A stretch of 19,013 bases of DNA from Rhodospirillaceae bacterium CCH5-H10 (GCA_001557035.1 LSKJ01000191.1:1-19013); one strand, 5' to 3'. Counted from the first letter of the stretch, positions 1-11,040 are shown. Translations and numbers: made by a program. The notes: generated by a model not told the origin, from the letters alone.

Positions 1-67
1 CTTGCCGAAAACTCCCGTGCTCAGCGGCCGCGATTACGCTCCGCAAGGAACTCAGATCGAGGTTCAT
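1..67 (-). CDS. LysR-type transcriptional regulator, N-terminal fragment (runs off left edge)
   Basis: The minus strand from 67 to 2 reads MNLDLSSLRSVIAAAEHGSF then RQ. This is the characteristic beginning of a LysR-type regulator: a first helix of the M-x-L-x-x-L-x-x-(F/V)-x-x-(A/V)-A-E-x-G-S-F form that precedes the DNA-binding helix-turn-helix. Only 22 residues are inside the window, so the effector domain and target genes cannot be judged. I place the start at the ATG at 67-65 because LysR proteins begin just there. However, the frame stays open upstream to about position 437 with other ATGs inside, and no clear Shine-Dalgarno sequence precedes 67. The gene points away from the metal genes, so it may mark the left border of the island. 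Confidence 0.6.
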   Translation of the reverse strand, partial: MNLDLSSLRSVIAAAEHGSFRQ

Positions 68-440
68 AATCGGAATGTCTACTGTGATGGAAGGACAGTT
101 CCTCTGATAGTTGATGAAAATTGGCTTGCTGGTTTCCGCTAGCATAAATTTCCGCAATCTCTGGGGCTCAGCATTGCCAAGTGATACGTCTGTGGCATGT
201 TGCGATGTAACGTCGAATACCGCCCCGTCAGATTCTAAACGGTTCTTGTCAATCAGGACAGAAAGGGCGTCGTTTCGGCCGCATGACGCGTGGACGTCAA
301 GGAGCGGGTCGCGAGAAATTTGAATTGCATGCCGGGCTCGTGGCGCTTGCAACATCGGCCCGGCCAACCTGTGAGTCCCCGTTCGTGAGGGATCACATGG
401 GACACAGTTAACGCTGCCAGCTGGCTGGGCTTGGCACTAC

Positions 441-802
441 GTGAGCATGCCGGATCCCGTGGAATGGCTTGATAGGCTTCGACAAGCACAGCTCGATGTG
501 AAGGCGGCCATCTATCTGGAGTTCGACGACTTGTCCGACAGGTTCGGTGTCCAGACCCGCGAAGTCGATCGCGCCATGGCGAGCATCGACGACACGCTCT
601 CTGACCTGATCTACGACGTCATGGTCGATACGTCGCGCGGCGGATGTATATCGACTTCGATGAGGCCGAAGCGTTGGCGGAACAACGCGCCCGTCCTGGT
701 TGGGCTGAGCACAGCATGCTTTCAGTTCGTCTCCAGCAGGCCGGCCACGAAATGTTTGAGAGGCCGCTCGCGCGGGAGATTTTTGAACGTGTCCGAACCT
801 AA
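441..802 (+). pseudogene. Small hypothetical protein, apparently frameshifted
   Basis: Function not recognised. The first part starts at GTG 441 (or ATG 447) and encodes an acidic helical segment, MPDPVEWLDRLRQAQLDVKA onward to about residue 65. After roughly position 640 this frame turns into Arg/Cys-rich nonsense-like protein that ends at 872. A second frame takes over at 644 with MYIDFDEAEALAEQRARPGW and ends EIFERVRT at a TAA at 800-802. It has the same acidic, protein-like composition, and its own upstream limit is a stop at 602. A single indel between about 605 and 644 would join the two into one protein of about 120 residues. The alternative is two small overlapping genes. No good ribosome binding site is visible for either start. 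Confidence is for the broken-gene reading, not for any function. Confidence 0.4.
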
Positions 803-1443
803 TCCGCGTCGGAAATTCCGGCTTTGCGGAAGCTTGCTGCGGCTTGGCGCAAAGCGTCGACGCAGGTCATGATAATGAGATTGTTGGCCAGGCACCCGCC
901 GTTCGGCTGGAACACATTGAGCAGCCGGCGCCGCGTCGACCGGGAGAGCTTCTTTCAAGTCGTTCTCGAAGCCCACGGCGTACAGATTCGCCCTCCGACC
1001 ATCGACGCGGCGTGGCCTCGTGGCGCTACCGCGGAGAAGCGTCTGGTCCGCACCGTCAAGTCTTGCTCGACGGCTGAACCTTTCGCCCTGCGGCGGTTGT
1101 TTGCGAGAAACCCGACCGTCAATGAGTGTGTGTTCCCATCTGCTGCGATGGACGGCGCCCAGCAAATCGCGCAACGCCCGTCACGCGCCGCCCGGCTGGG
1201 AGTTGCAAAGGCGTGCCACTTGCCACAGTTTTTTGACTATCTCATTTCTGCGTGAGCATCTGAATTCCTGACAATTCACCTCAGTCAGGACCGAGTTCTC
1301 GGTGGAGGCTGCGTTTGGTTGTACCGTATCGTTGCAAGAGTGTCGCCACCCCCACAGCGACAGGTCGTCAATCTCCGGGGCGCAACGTCGCATGTTTAAC
1401 TGCGTGATTGTATAACGCCGCTGCATTCCCCGATAACTAGCGT
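803..1443. other. Non-coding stretch, no supportable gene
   Basis: About 640 bases lie between the broken gene and CHxC protein copy A. Open frames exist on both strands, but all are Arg/Ser/Pro-rich and overlap one another, as expected of chance frames in GC-rich DNA. A short palindrome CCGAGTTCTCGG lies near 1289-1300. I see no RNA gene and no convincing promoter. The control region for the downstream metal operon should be at the right end of this stretch. Confidence 0.5.
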
Positions 1444-1794
1444 GTGAGGTTCCTGGCACCCGCTTGGCTGGCACTAATGTTCCGACGGAGCGCGCGTTTC
1501 GTCCGGATGATCTGCATTGTGTCGCTTGCAATCGCCAGTGTTCTCCACGTCGCCAACGATTTTCGCGCGAACAGCCTGGTGCAGGCCGAAACGGCCGTTT
1601 CCAGTGCCGCAGATGACTTAGGCACGGACGGAGCCCCTGTCTCCGAGGCTTGCCACAGCTGCTCGATTGCGCCGTATTTGGACGCGGTATTTCCTGTGAC
1701 CGTCGTGGCCACCACGGCCGAGGTGCCTGAAGGACGTCTTGTTCAGGTGTCAGCTGTCTCCCGGAACATAACAGGACCACCCCCCAAGAACTGA
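1444..1794 (+). CDS. Small membrane-anchored CHxC protein, copy A (DUF2946-like)
   Basis: This is a protein of 116 residues from the GTG at 1444; ATG 1477 is an alternative start 11 codons later. A basic N-terminus is followed by one hydrophobic segment (about 20-36) that can act as signal or anchor, so most of the chain should be periplasmic. Cys24 opens this segment and His35 closes it. A CHSC motif follows at 70-73, and the chain ends TGPPPKN. Copies B (9876-10214) and C (11718-12056) share this arrangement. The pattern recalls DUF2946-type proteins, which carry a CPxC-like motif and end in GPPA, but this is resemblance by eye, not a search. The stop is 74 bases before the outer-membrane factor, in the same direction, so co-expression is likely. 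The Cys/His set suggests metal binding (inference). No clear Shine-Dalgarno sequence precedes either start. Confidence 0.7.
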   Translation: MRFLAPAWLALMFRRSARFVRMICIVSLAIASVLHVANDFRANSLVQAETAVSSAADDLGTDGAPVSEACHSCSIAPYLDAVFPVTVVATTAEVPEGRLVQVSAVSRNITGPPPKN

Positions 1795-1868
1795 TATCAT
1801 CGTGTTTCGTTCGTCGTGGCGGCCTATCCCGCGCGACGTGCCGATGAATGCTTTTCTGGGGTCAGATC

Positions 1869-3185
1869 ATGTCAAACCGCGTAGTGGGAGCACTGTGTGC
1901 AGCGCTGCTTGTCGTCACGCATGCGAACGGAGCCTCGTCGCAGACGCCTCCTGCTGCTTCTCAGCGTGCATCGACCGCAGCGCCGCAGCGAACGCCGAAC
2001 GGGGTGCTCACTCTTCGTCAAGCCTTGCAGCAGGCGGTGAACGCTAGCCCCCGCATCGACATTGCTGATCGCAACATGGGCATGGCTGATGGCCGTCGCA
2101 GGCAGGCCGGCGCGATGCCCAATCCGACGATCGGATTCGAGGTAGACAACTTCGCACCGGGTAACTCCGAGAATGTCGGCGGTGCGGAGACGACGCTGAT
2201 GCTGAGCCAGCTCATCGAGCTTGGCGGCAAACGCGACGCGCGTGTGTCGGCGGCGCTCGGCGATGCCGATGCCATGCGATGGGAGAAGGAGGCGACGCGT
2301 CTCGAGCTCCTCTCGGAGACGACGCTCGCCTTCGTCGAAGCCCTGTCGGTGCAGCGGCGCATCCAGATCCTGGAGCGTCAGGCGGCGACCCTTGAACGGC
2401 TCGTGCCGTTGATGCAGCGCCGGGTCGATGCGGGTGCCTCTTCCCCGTCGGAAGTGACCCGAACCCAGACCGCAGTTGGTGTAACGCGTCTCGAAATCGA
2501 GCGCACCCGCTTGGCCCTTGCCGTGGCCCGGAGAGATCTCACCGGCTTGATGGGGCGTGATCTCCCTGATTTCACCTCCGTTTCCGGAGACTTCAATCGG
2601 CTGGTCAGACCGGCGCCGCTCGAAGCTCTGATCAAGGCGATCGACGACAATCCGCAGCTCATGCGCTGGACGGCCATTCGCGCTCAACGGGATGGTGACC
2701 TGCTGGTCGCACGACTGAAGCCGATTCCCGATGTCACCGCCAGCGTCGGCTGGCGCTACTACTCGGACACTCAGCAGAGCGCCGTCCGACTGGGCGTCTC
2801 GATGCCGTTCCCGGTTCTGGATAGAAACCGCGGCGGAATCCAGGAGGCGCAGGAGAACTCGCGTAAGGCGCATTCCGAGCGCGCTTCGAACCGGCTGGCC
2901 TTGATCACCATCGTGGCGAAAGCGTACGACACGGCGAACAGCCAGCTCATCCAGCTCGACCTCGTCCGCAAGACGATTCTGCCGGCGGCACGGCGAACTT
3001 ACGCCACCATCGAAGAAGGATACGGCCAGGGCCGCTTCACGGTTCTGGAAATCCTGGACGCTTATCAGACGGTCGCCGACGCCGAACTGAAGGAGCACGA
3101 GGCGCTGACGAGCTTCCATTCGGCCGTTGCCACCATCGAGGGCCTCACCGCAAGCCCGATCAATCTCACGAGGGCAAAACAATGA
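1869..3185 (+). CDS. czcC: CzcC-like outer-membrane factor of RND metal efflux
   Basis: This is the TolC-family outer-membrane channel of a tripartite heavy-metal exporter. It gives the adaptor and pump a duct through the outer membrane. The 438-residue protein starts MSNRVVGALCAALLVVTHAN, a signal peptide. The first outer-membrane efflux repeat begins around LTLRQALQQAVNASPRID and contains AGAMPNPTIGFEVDNF; the second contains YYSDTQQSAVRLGVSMPFPV and DRNRGGIQEA, the usual layout. Length fits CzcC proteins (roughly 420). I prefer ATG 1869 over ATG 1848 because GGGG at 1858-1861 is well spaced from it and the signal peptide then begins directly. The stop overlaps the adaptor start (ATGA at 3182-3185), implying translational coupling. 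Family assignment is firm; the symbol is by resemblance. Confidence 0.9.
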   Translation: MSNRVVGALCAALLVVTHANGASSQTPPAASQRASTAAPQRTPNGVLTLRQALQQAVNASPRIDIADRNMGMADGRRRQAGAMPNPTIGFEVDNFAPGNSENVGGAETTLMLSQLIELGGKRDARVSAALGDADAMRWEKEATRLELLSETTLAFVEALSVQRRIQILERQAATLERLVPLMQRRVDAGASSPSEVTRTQTAVGVTRLEIERTRLALAVARRDLTGLMGRDLPDFTSVSGDFNRLVRPAPLEALIKAIDDNPQLMRWTAIRAQRDGDLLVARLKPIPDVTASVGWRYYSDTQQSAVRLGVSMPFPVLDRNRGGIQEAQENSRKAHSERASNRLALITIVAKAYDTANSQLIQLDLVRKTILPAARRTYATIEEGYGQGRFTVLEILDAYQTVADAELKEHEALTSFHSAVATIEGLTASPINLTRAKQ

Positions 3186-4162
3186 AGTTCGTTAAGAAGG
3201 CAGTCGGCTACCTGGTGGTGGCGCTGGTATGCGCCGGCATTCTTGGCGCGGCCGGCTATTACGTTTTCGACTCGCGATTCGCCAATCAGTCCAAGGCGGC
3301 CGCCGGCAAAGGTGAAGCTGCGGAGAAGGAGGGCGAAGGCCACGACGAGGGGGTCAAGCTCACGGATGCGCAGCTAGCCAGCGCGGGTATCGAGCTGCTG
3401 ACCGCGGGTCCGCGGGAACTTCGCGACATTCTGCAGCTCAACGGCTCGGTGCAGCCCAACCAGGAGACACTAGTCAAGGTGACGCCGCGGTTCCCGGGGG
3501 TCATCCGCAGCATGCGCAAGCGGCTGGGCGACGCCGTCAAGAAGGACGATGTGCTGGCGACGGTCGAGAGCAACCAGAGCCTGACGGTCTATGAGCTCAA
3601 GGCGCCGATCGACGGCACGGTGATCGACCGCGACGGGACGCTGGGAGAGTTCGCGTCGGAAGCGCGGCCGCTTTTCACGATCGCCAACCTGTCGACGATG
3701 TGGGTGGACTTTGCCGTGTTCCGAAAGGACTTCACCCGGGTCCGCCTCGGCGACGCCGTCTCGATCGACGTAGGCGACGGTGGGGCGCCGATCGAAGCGA
3801 AGATCGACTATCTGTCGCCGATCGGCGCCAGCGACACCCAGTCGGCCATCGCGCGGGCGATCGTGAAGAACACTGACGGGCGGCTGCGGCCCGGTCTGTT
3901 TGTCGATGGCAAGGTCGTGCTGTCGGCGCGGCCAGTTGATGTCGCGGTCAACACGGCCGCCCTGCAGACGCTGGAGGGCAAGACCGTGGTGTTCGTGCGG
4001 AGCGGCGACACCTTCTCGGCGCGGGAAGTGGAGCTGGGCAACCGGGACGCCGACTGGGCGGAAGTCACGTTCGGTTTGGTCGCGGGCGATGTCTATGCGG
4101 CGAAAAACAGCTTCGTGGTCAAGGCAGAGATCGGCAAGGCCGGCGCGAGCCACGCGCACTAG
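3182..4162 (+). CDS. czcB: CzcB-like periplasmic adaptor (membrane fusion protein)
   Basis: This adaptor joins the inner-membrane pump to the outer-membrane channel. The 326-residue chain has an N-terminal membrane anchor (about 8-27, VGYLVVALVCAGILGAAGYY). A charged linker with GEGHDEG follows, then a barrel-sandwich half (PGVIRSMRKRLGDAVKKDDV) and its partner (LKAPIDGTVIDRDGTLGEF), then a beta-barrel (TMWVDFAVFRKDFTRVRLGD), and a C-terminus ending ASHAH as in many CzcB proteins. It is shorter than classical CzcB of about 500 residues because the N-terminal metal-binding extension and long hairpin are reduced. It overlaps the channel gene by 4 bases and is followed after 21 bases by the pump gene, with GAGAGGA (4167-4173) as the pump's ribosome site. 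His residues in the linker and tail could touch metal (inference). Confidence 0.9.
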   Translation: MKFVKKAVGYLVVALVCAGILGAAGYYVFDSRFANQSKAAAGKGEAAEKEGEGHDEGVKLTDAQLASAGIELLTAGPRELRDILQLNGSVQPNQETLVKVTPRFPGVIRSMRKRLGDAVKKDDVLATVESNQSLTVYELKAPIDGTVIDRDGTLGEFASEARPLFTIANLSTMWVDFAVFRKDFTRVRLGDAVSIDVGDGGAPIEAKIDYLSPIGASDTQSAIARAIVKNTDGRLRPGLFVDGKVVLSARPVDVAVNTAALQTLEGKTVVFVRSGDTFSAREVELGNRDADWAEVTFGLVAGDVYAAKNSFVVKAEIGKAGASHAH

Positions 4163-7749
<3,587 letters not shown>

Positions 7750-7760
7750 GCAGTGTCAAG

Positions 7761-7786
7761 CGCGACTGCCTTACGGGGCAGTCGCG
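7761..7786 (+). terminator. Hairpin closing the czcCBA operon
   Basis: CGCGACTGCC and GGCAGTCGCG form a perfect 10-bp stem around the loop TTACGG, 11 bases after the stop of the small exported protein. It is followed by TCCTTAA rather than a long T run, so it may be a modest intrinsic terminator or an mRNA-stabilising 3' end. Confidence 0.7.
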
Positions 7787-8197
7787 TCCTTAACGAGGAT
7801 CGACATCGCGTTAGACGAATTGTCGATGAACTTTGAGGACCCGCACTGGCGCCGCAAGCGCTGGCCGGCGATGCGGCCCTCGGTTGCGTTCGAAAAGATG
7901 GTTGTGAATATCGTGCTTCTCGAACCGTCGACACGAAGGGTCTGCTAACCGAAAGCCGTCGTTGCCTACCGTATCCGAATGATTCAGCCTTGGTCTTCTA
8001 GGATCTTCAACCGGGGCGGAGTCGATTCGGTGATTATAATATTGTGGTAGACGGGATGCTCGCTGTCGCTCTCTTTCAAGCGTATCTCGTTGCACTAAGC
8101 AGAGATTTCGCCACCACCCCCACGGTCCCGACACTCCTAATCGGCTTCGCCCCTTTGTTGAATGTTGCGCCAAGTCAACGACAGAGGCGTGCTTTTT
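7787..8197. other. Intergenic region before the XRE gene
   Basis: No recognisable gene. A 38-codon frame from ATG 7826 to the TAA at 7945-7947 (MNFEDPHWRRKRWP and on) is open but matches nothing I know. CGTTCGAAAA occurs at 7887-7896. A perfect TATAAT is at 8035-8040, but no TTGACA-like box lies at the right distance. Minus-strand frames here are Arg/Ser-rich and look accidental. Confidence 0.4.
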
Positions 8198-8212
8198 CGT
8201 TCGATTCGAACG
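8198..8212. promoter_or_regulatory. Palindrome upstream of the XRE gene, candidate operator
   Basis: CGTTCGA-T-TCGAACG is a 15-base perfect palindrome with one central base. It ends 13 bases before the GAGGT ribosome site (8225-8229) of the XRE gene. Position and symmetry fit self-regulation by a dimeric helix-turn-helix protein (inference). A related CGTTCGAACG lies upstream of CHxC copy C at 11619-11628. Confidence 0.4.
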
Positions 8213-8237
8213 TTTTGATGTATCGAGGTCACGCTTC

Positions 8238-8684
8238 ATGAAAAAGGAGCAATCGGATGCAGTAAAGCCTGCTGCGGAGGTTGAGGGCAACGCCCAAGCC
8301 AGAGATCCCCTCGACGTTCACATCGGCAAGCAGCTTCGCCGGCGACGTCGCGCCTTGAGAATTCGATTGAAGAAACTGAGCAAGGATGTCGGCGTAAGTA
8401 TAAGACAACTGCAGAGATACGAACTCGGAAGCAATAGGGCCATCGCCCGTCGACTGTTTGATTTCGCTCGTACATTGAATGTGTCCCCCTGCTATTTTTT
8501 CGAGGGATATGGAGAACCCATGTGCCGGGTCTCGAAAGGGCGTGCGTCGGACGAAGAAGCGGCGATGGCTATAGGACATTCTAGCCGGGAATCGCTGACA
8601 CTCCTGCGTGCGTATCATAAAGTGGAGTCGCCGCATCTCCGGCAGGAGATACTCCGTATGGCACTGGATCTCGAGGGGCTTTAG
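8238..8684 (+). CDS. XRE (Cro/CI) family transcriptional regulator
   Basis: This DNA-binding regulator has 148 residues. A variable lead of about 28 residues is followed by DPLDVHIGKQLRRRRRALRI and the helix-turn-helix (about 35-90), with recognition-helix region VSIRQLQRYELGSNRAIARR, then LFDFARTLNVSPCYFFEGYG. The C-terminal part ends with SRESLTLLRAYHKVESPHLR, a short helical segment. This is the one-domain alphaproteobacterial XRE type with a D/E-G-Y turn after YFF. The start ATG 8238 is supported by GAGGT eight bases upstream. It is the nearest intact regulator to the czc operon, which has no MerR, ArsR or two-component gene beside it. Whether it controls efflux is inference. A paralogue broken by a stop lies at 10483-10914. 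Confidence 0.88.
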   Translation: MKKEQSDAVKPAAEVEGNAQARDPLDVHIGKQLRRRRRALRIRLKKLSKDVGVSIRQLQRYELGSNRAIARRLFDFARTLNVSPCYFFEGYGEPMCRVSKGRASDEEAAMAIGHSSRESLTLLRAYHKVESPHLRQEILRMALDLEGL

Positions 8685-8698
8685 ATTGCTACGTCAGG

Positions 8699-8739
8699 CA
8701 AACAGGGACTGCCCCTGTTTGGGCTGGCCGCAAGCCAGC
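8699..8739. terminator. Two tandem hairpins between convergent genes
   Basis: CAAACAGGG-ACTGC-CCCTGTTTG (8699-8721) is a perfect 9-bp stem. GCTGGC-CGCAA-GCCAGC (8723-8739) is a 6-bp stem directly after it. They start 14 bases after the XRE stop, with the lipoprotein gene reading toward them from the right. They could end transcripts from both sides. No long T run follows on either strand. Confidence 0.5.
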
Positions 8740-8844
8740 TAGTCACTTGCGCCACGATCAATGTCGATGGCGGCCGGCGCCTGATTCAGCGCGAAACCAG
8801 CTCGGGCGGCCGAGCCGTCTGAGCTGCCTATGCGGAACTCCCGC

Positions 8845-9180
8845 TCACCCCCCGTCAGACTTGCTGTCTAGGCGTTCAACGACACCACGCATACGGCCGT
8901 CGCGGCCGAACATGATTGTGACGCTGGTATATTCCACACCGCCGGGCTGATCTTTTAGGTAATGCCAGTGGGCGACCCTGCCACTGCCATACCCCTTGAA
9001 ATGACTAGCGGTGCCGAGCTGCGCGGCGGCGTCCTCGTAGGTCGACTGCCCTGGCTTGAGCGTATCAGCCGCGGCAATGTCGAATGGTTGACCGATCGAA
9101 CGGCCGCATGCGCTGAGCGCTAGTATACAGGTAAGGGCGGCAATTCCGTTGTAAGCCGCCTTCCGCGGTTCCCAAGACAT
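8845..9180 (-). CDS. Small lipoprotein with SmpA/BamE-like fold pattern
   Basis: This is a protein of 111 residues. The N-terminus MSWEPRKAAYNGIAALTCIL runs into ALSAC, a lipobox, so it should be lipid-anchored after cleavage before Cys. The mature part (ADTLKPGQSTYEDAAAQLGT, then a Gly-rich strand, HWHYLKDQ, and a strand pair around YTSVTIMFGRDGRMRGVVE) follows the usual order of SmpA/OmlA/BamE-like domains: a helix beginning L-x-x-G-x-S, then three strands. The assignment is by pattern only. I start it at ATG 9180 because a full AGGAGG sits six to seven bases upstream; a longer frame to 9312 is open but lacks such a site. It is single, convergent with the XRE gene. It could serve the envelope generally and need not concern metals. 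Confidence 0.85.
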   Translation of the reverse strand: MSWEPRKAAYNGIAALTCILALSACGRSIGQPFDIAAADTLKPGQSTYEDAAAQLGTASHFKGYGSGRVAHWHYLKDQPGGVEYTSVTIMFGRDGRMRGVVERLDSKSDGG

Positions 9181-9187
9181 TCGCACA

Positions 9188-9193
9188 CCTCCT
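9188..9193 (-). promoter_or_regulatory. Ribosome binding site fixing the lipoprotein start
   Basis: AGGAGG on the minus strand lies seven bases before ATG 9180. It rules out the longer upstream frame that begins at 9312. Confidence 0.8.
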
Positions 9194-9733
9194 CTTGCGG
9201 TCCCCAAGCCAAGCATACTCGACTGGATCTTTAAATTCATTGATGGAGAAGCGGCGCTCCTTGGACGTAGTTCAATGGCCTCGTCGAAGCGTCGGTCGAG
9301 ATGATCTTGCATCTGGCTTTATTCGTCTGTCCGACACTTCTCGAATGCATGCAACTGACGCGCGAGCCGTCCCCACCCGCTCAAACCGAATAGCAAGGAT
9401 ACACTAATTCTCTATATGTCGCGATCTCACTGGTCGCATCGGCCTTAGAAAGAGTTGCCGTCGGCGCCATAAGTGGTCGAACTGGATTTGGTGCGCGCCG
9501 CGGCCCGCGTTTCGGTTGTTGCCGAGGTAAGGTTGCGCCGCAGGAAGGTTAGGCCATCTCCATTGCCTCCTGAAGGTCTTTGGCACCAGCGTTCCGTGCG
9601 ACCGCGCGCGCACGGCTAAGCTAACAGTGAAAGAAGTAGGCGAGATAAAGGCAGGCCCAAACGGATCGGTGCCCGACTGTGTGCTCTTACCGTTCGAGAT
9701 TGGTAAGGAGGGACGGCGGCGCAAGGCGTGGGG
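9194..9733. other. Non-coding stretch between lipoprotein and CHxC copy B
   Basis: No supportable gene in about 540 bases. The minus-strand frame ending at 9445 (GDGLTFLRRNLTSATTETRA, ending GADGNSF) has protein-like composition but no start codon before a stop at about 9616. It may be a decayed C-terminus. The promoter of the lipoprotein should lie at the left end. Confidence 0.4.
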
Positions 9734-9757
9734 CTGTACGGTCGTGCACTGTACAGT
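9734..9757. promoter_or_regulatory. CTGTAC-N11-GTACAG dyad upstream of CHxC copy B
   Basis: CTGTAC (9734-9739) and GTACAG (9751-9756) form a perfect spaced inverted repeat. The right half is itself the palindrome ACTGTACAGT (9748-9757). It lies 59 bases before ATG 9816, or 119 before the preferred start. It looks like an operator, but the protein bound is unknown. Confidence 0.35.
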
Positions 9758-9875
9758 TTTGCCTCTATCTCGGAAGGGCTCTTAGATCGGAAGTCTATAG
9801 ATAGATTATCAGTGAATGCGACTAGGCAGGCACAATGGGCGCATTGACGCGGCCGCTTTGTTGGCGTTCATTAAT

Positions 9876-10214
9876 ATGATGAGAAGTCGGGCGCACACAC
9901 TCGTCTCACACCAAGTCGCAGTCTACTTTCGGCTGTTTTGTGTGTTGATGATTGCCGTCGTCACGACTCTTCATTTGTGCGGACGGGCGGAAGCGAAGGT
10001 CCTTCAGGTGAAGGCCATCCACGCCTCGGTTAGTCTCGATCGCTCAGAAAAAGCGTCCTTGAGTGAGGTGTGCCATTTCTGTGCTGTCGTCTCGTTGCCG
10101 GCCTTGCTGGACACAACGCCCAAGGACAACGAGAAGGGCGTCCTCGTGGATCAACCGATCGCACTTCTAACGTCTTTTGACCCAGATCTGACGGTGCCGC
10201 CCCCCAAAGCCTAG
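9876..10214 (+). CDS. Small membrane-anchored CHxC protein, copy B
   Basis: From ATG 9876 the protein has 112 residues; ATG 9816 in frame would add 20. I prefer the later start because it gives the same short basic lead as copies A and C; neither start has a good ribosome site. The hydrophobic segment is about 16-34 (YFRLFCVLMIAVVTTLHLCG), with Cys22 and His33 in the same C-x10-H spacing as the other copies. CGRAEA-K could be a signal peptidase site. CHFC is at 66-69, within SEVCHFCAV, close to SEACHSCSI of copy A. The chain ends TVPPPKA. It is not next to efflux genes. A hairpin follows and then the broken XRE paralogue. Likely a periplasm-facing metal- or redox-active small protein (inference). 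Confidence 0.7.
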   Translation: MMRSRAHTLVSHQVAVYFRLFCVLMIAVVTTLHLCGRAEAKVLQVKAIHASVSLDRSEKASLSEVCHFCAVVSLPALLDTTPKDNEKGVLVDQPIALLTSFDPDLTVPPPKA

Positions 10215-10231
10215 TCGCGGAGACCTCGTTG

Positions 10232-10254
10232 GCCCGATCCTCACGGAATCGGGC
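10232..10254 (+). terminator. Hairpin after CHxC copy B
   Basis: GCCCGAT and ATCGGGC form a 7-bp stem, extendable by CC/GG with a bulged A around the loop TCAC. It begins 18 bases after the stop codon and is followed by TGTCTT. A probable weak intrinsic terminator that separates copy B from the XRE pseudogene. Confidence 0.55.
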
Positions 10255-10281
10255 TGTCTTCGTCCCTAACGACTGGGTTTT

Positions 10282-10323
10282 AGACATGTCTTTTTGTAGT
10301 TTGCTTAGTGCTGACGTCGGCAC
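10282..10323. promoter_or_regulatory. Two palindromes upstream of the XRE pseudogene
   Basis: AGACATGTCT (10282-10291) is a perfect palindrome. GTGCTGACGTCGGCAC (10308-10323) is symmetrical at 14 of 16 positions. They lie between the hairpin after copy B and the start of the XRE pseudogene, where an operator would be expected. Neither resembles the TTCGAA-type palindrome before the intact XRE gene. Confidence 0.3.
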
Positions 10324-10482
10324 TGTCTCGAAGTGCGCTTCAATAGGTTGCAGGGAGTTCCTGCTGTTGGAAAGGCCCGCACGGCAGTCGGTTTTGCCCC
10401 GAAACAGAGCCTTTCTATCCGTTCACTCGTCGTTGCTGTTTCCGACCCCCGCTAGGATGGGAACTGGCAGGGAGCGGGGCAT

Positions 10483-10914
10483 ATGAGGAAGTCTTTGGGA
10501 GCCGACAAGCTCGAGGCGGCAAACTCCGGAGCAAAGGGCAAGGATCCACTCGATGTGCATGTTGGCAGGAGACTGCGCAGACGGCGAATCTTCGTAGGGC
10601 TGAATCAAACCCAGTTGGGCGAAGCTGTCGGCGTAAGCTTCCAGCAGGTTTAGAAGTACGAGGCAGGATTGAACCGAGCTGTACCGCGGCGATTGTATGA
10701 ATTCGGTCAGGCCCTGGGAGTGCCGCTCAGCTACTTTTTCGACGGGTATGCCGAACGGCAGACCGGCCGAGGCAGAACCCCCGAGGAAAGTGAAGCTATT
10801 GACGTGTTTGGTACGGACGAAGCTTTATCCCTGCTCAGGGCCTACTACAATTTGCGGACGCCTGGTGTTCGCCAGCAGATTAGTAGGCTGATCTCGGTCC
10901 TGAGTAGAGAGTAA
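10483..10914 (+). pseudogene. XRE family regulator interrupted by one in-frame TAG
   Basis: The frame from ATG 10483 encodes an XRE regulator of 143 codons with a single internal stop, TAG at 10651-10653 (codon 57). Before it reads MRKSLGADKLEAANSGAKGK, DPLDVHVGRRLRRRR, then VGVSFQQV; after it reads KYEAGLNRAVPRRLYEFGQA and LSYFFDGYAE. Related regulators have VQKYE or LQRYE here, so the lost codon was almost certainly CAG (Gln), one C-to-T change away. GGAG at 10471-10474, eight bases before the ATG, is a good ribosome site, and the rest of the frame is undamaged, so the mutation is probably recent. The stop falls in the recognition helix, so the truncated product cannot bind DNA. A restart at ATG 10669 would lack the first helices. 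A sequencing error or stop suppression is not excluded. Confidence 0.85.
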
Positions 10915-10928
10915 CGAGACCGGTTCAT

Positions 10929-10941
10929 CCCATCGGATGGG
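10929..10941. promoter_or_regulatory. CCCATC-G-GATGGG palindrome after the XRE pseudogene
   Basis: A perfect 13-base palindrome with one central base, 14 bases past the stop of the pseudogene. It is too tight to form a hairpin loop, so a protein binding site is more likely than a terminator. No function can be assigned. Confidence 0.25.
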
Positions 10942-11040
10942 AAGAGGCGTTCGAGGGAAGAAGGGGCACGTCTGTCTACCCTCAGCGTCGGACACCGAAC
11001 TTCTCCATCCTGTGACCGCTGGCGGAGTATCTCGCGTCCG

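Noticed and set aside
722..1271. Several overlapping frames between the broken gene and CHxC copy A
   Set aside because: All are Arg/Ser/Pro-rich, overlap on both strands and lack ribosome sites. None shows a domain that I know.
1872..3182. Minus-strand frame of 436 codons opposite the outer-membrane factor
   Set aside because: Antisense shadow of a clear TolC-family gene; composition is skewed to Arg and His with no motif.
8035..8040. Perfect TATAAT before the XRE gene
   Set aside because: No -35 box at 16-18 bases and no TG directly before it in extended form; it lies nearly 200 bases before the gene.
7811..8290. Minus-strand frame of 159 codons before the XRE gene
   Set aside because: It overlaps the start of the XRE gene and its control region; Arg/Ser/His-rich with no motif.
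9445..9615. Minus-strand frame ending GADGNSF
   Set aside because: Protein-like composition but no start codon before the upstream stop, and no recognisable family; kept only as a remark.
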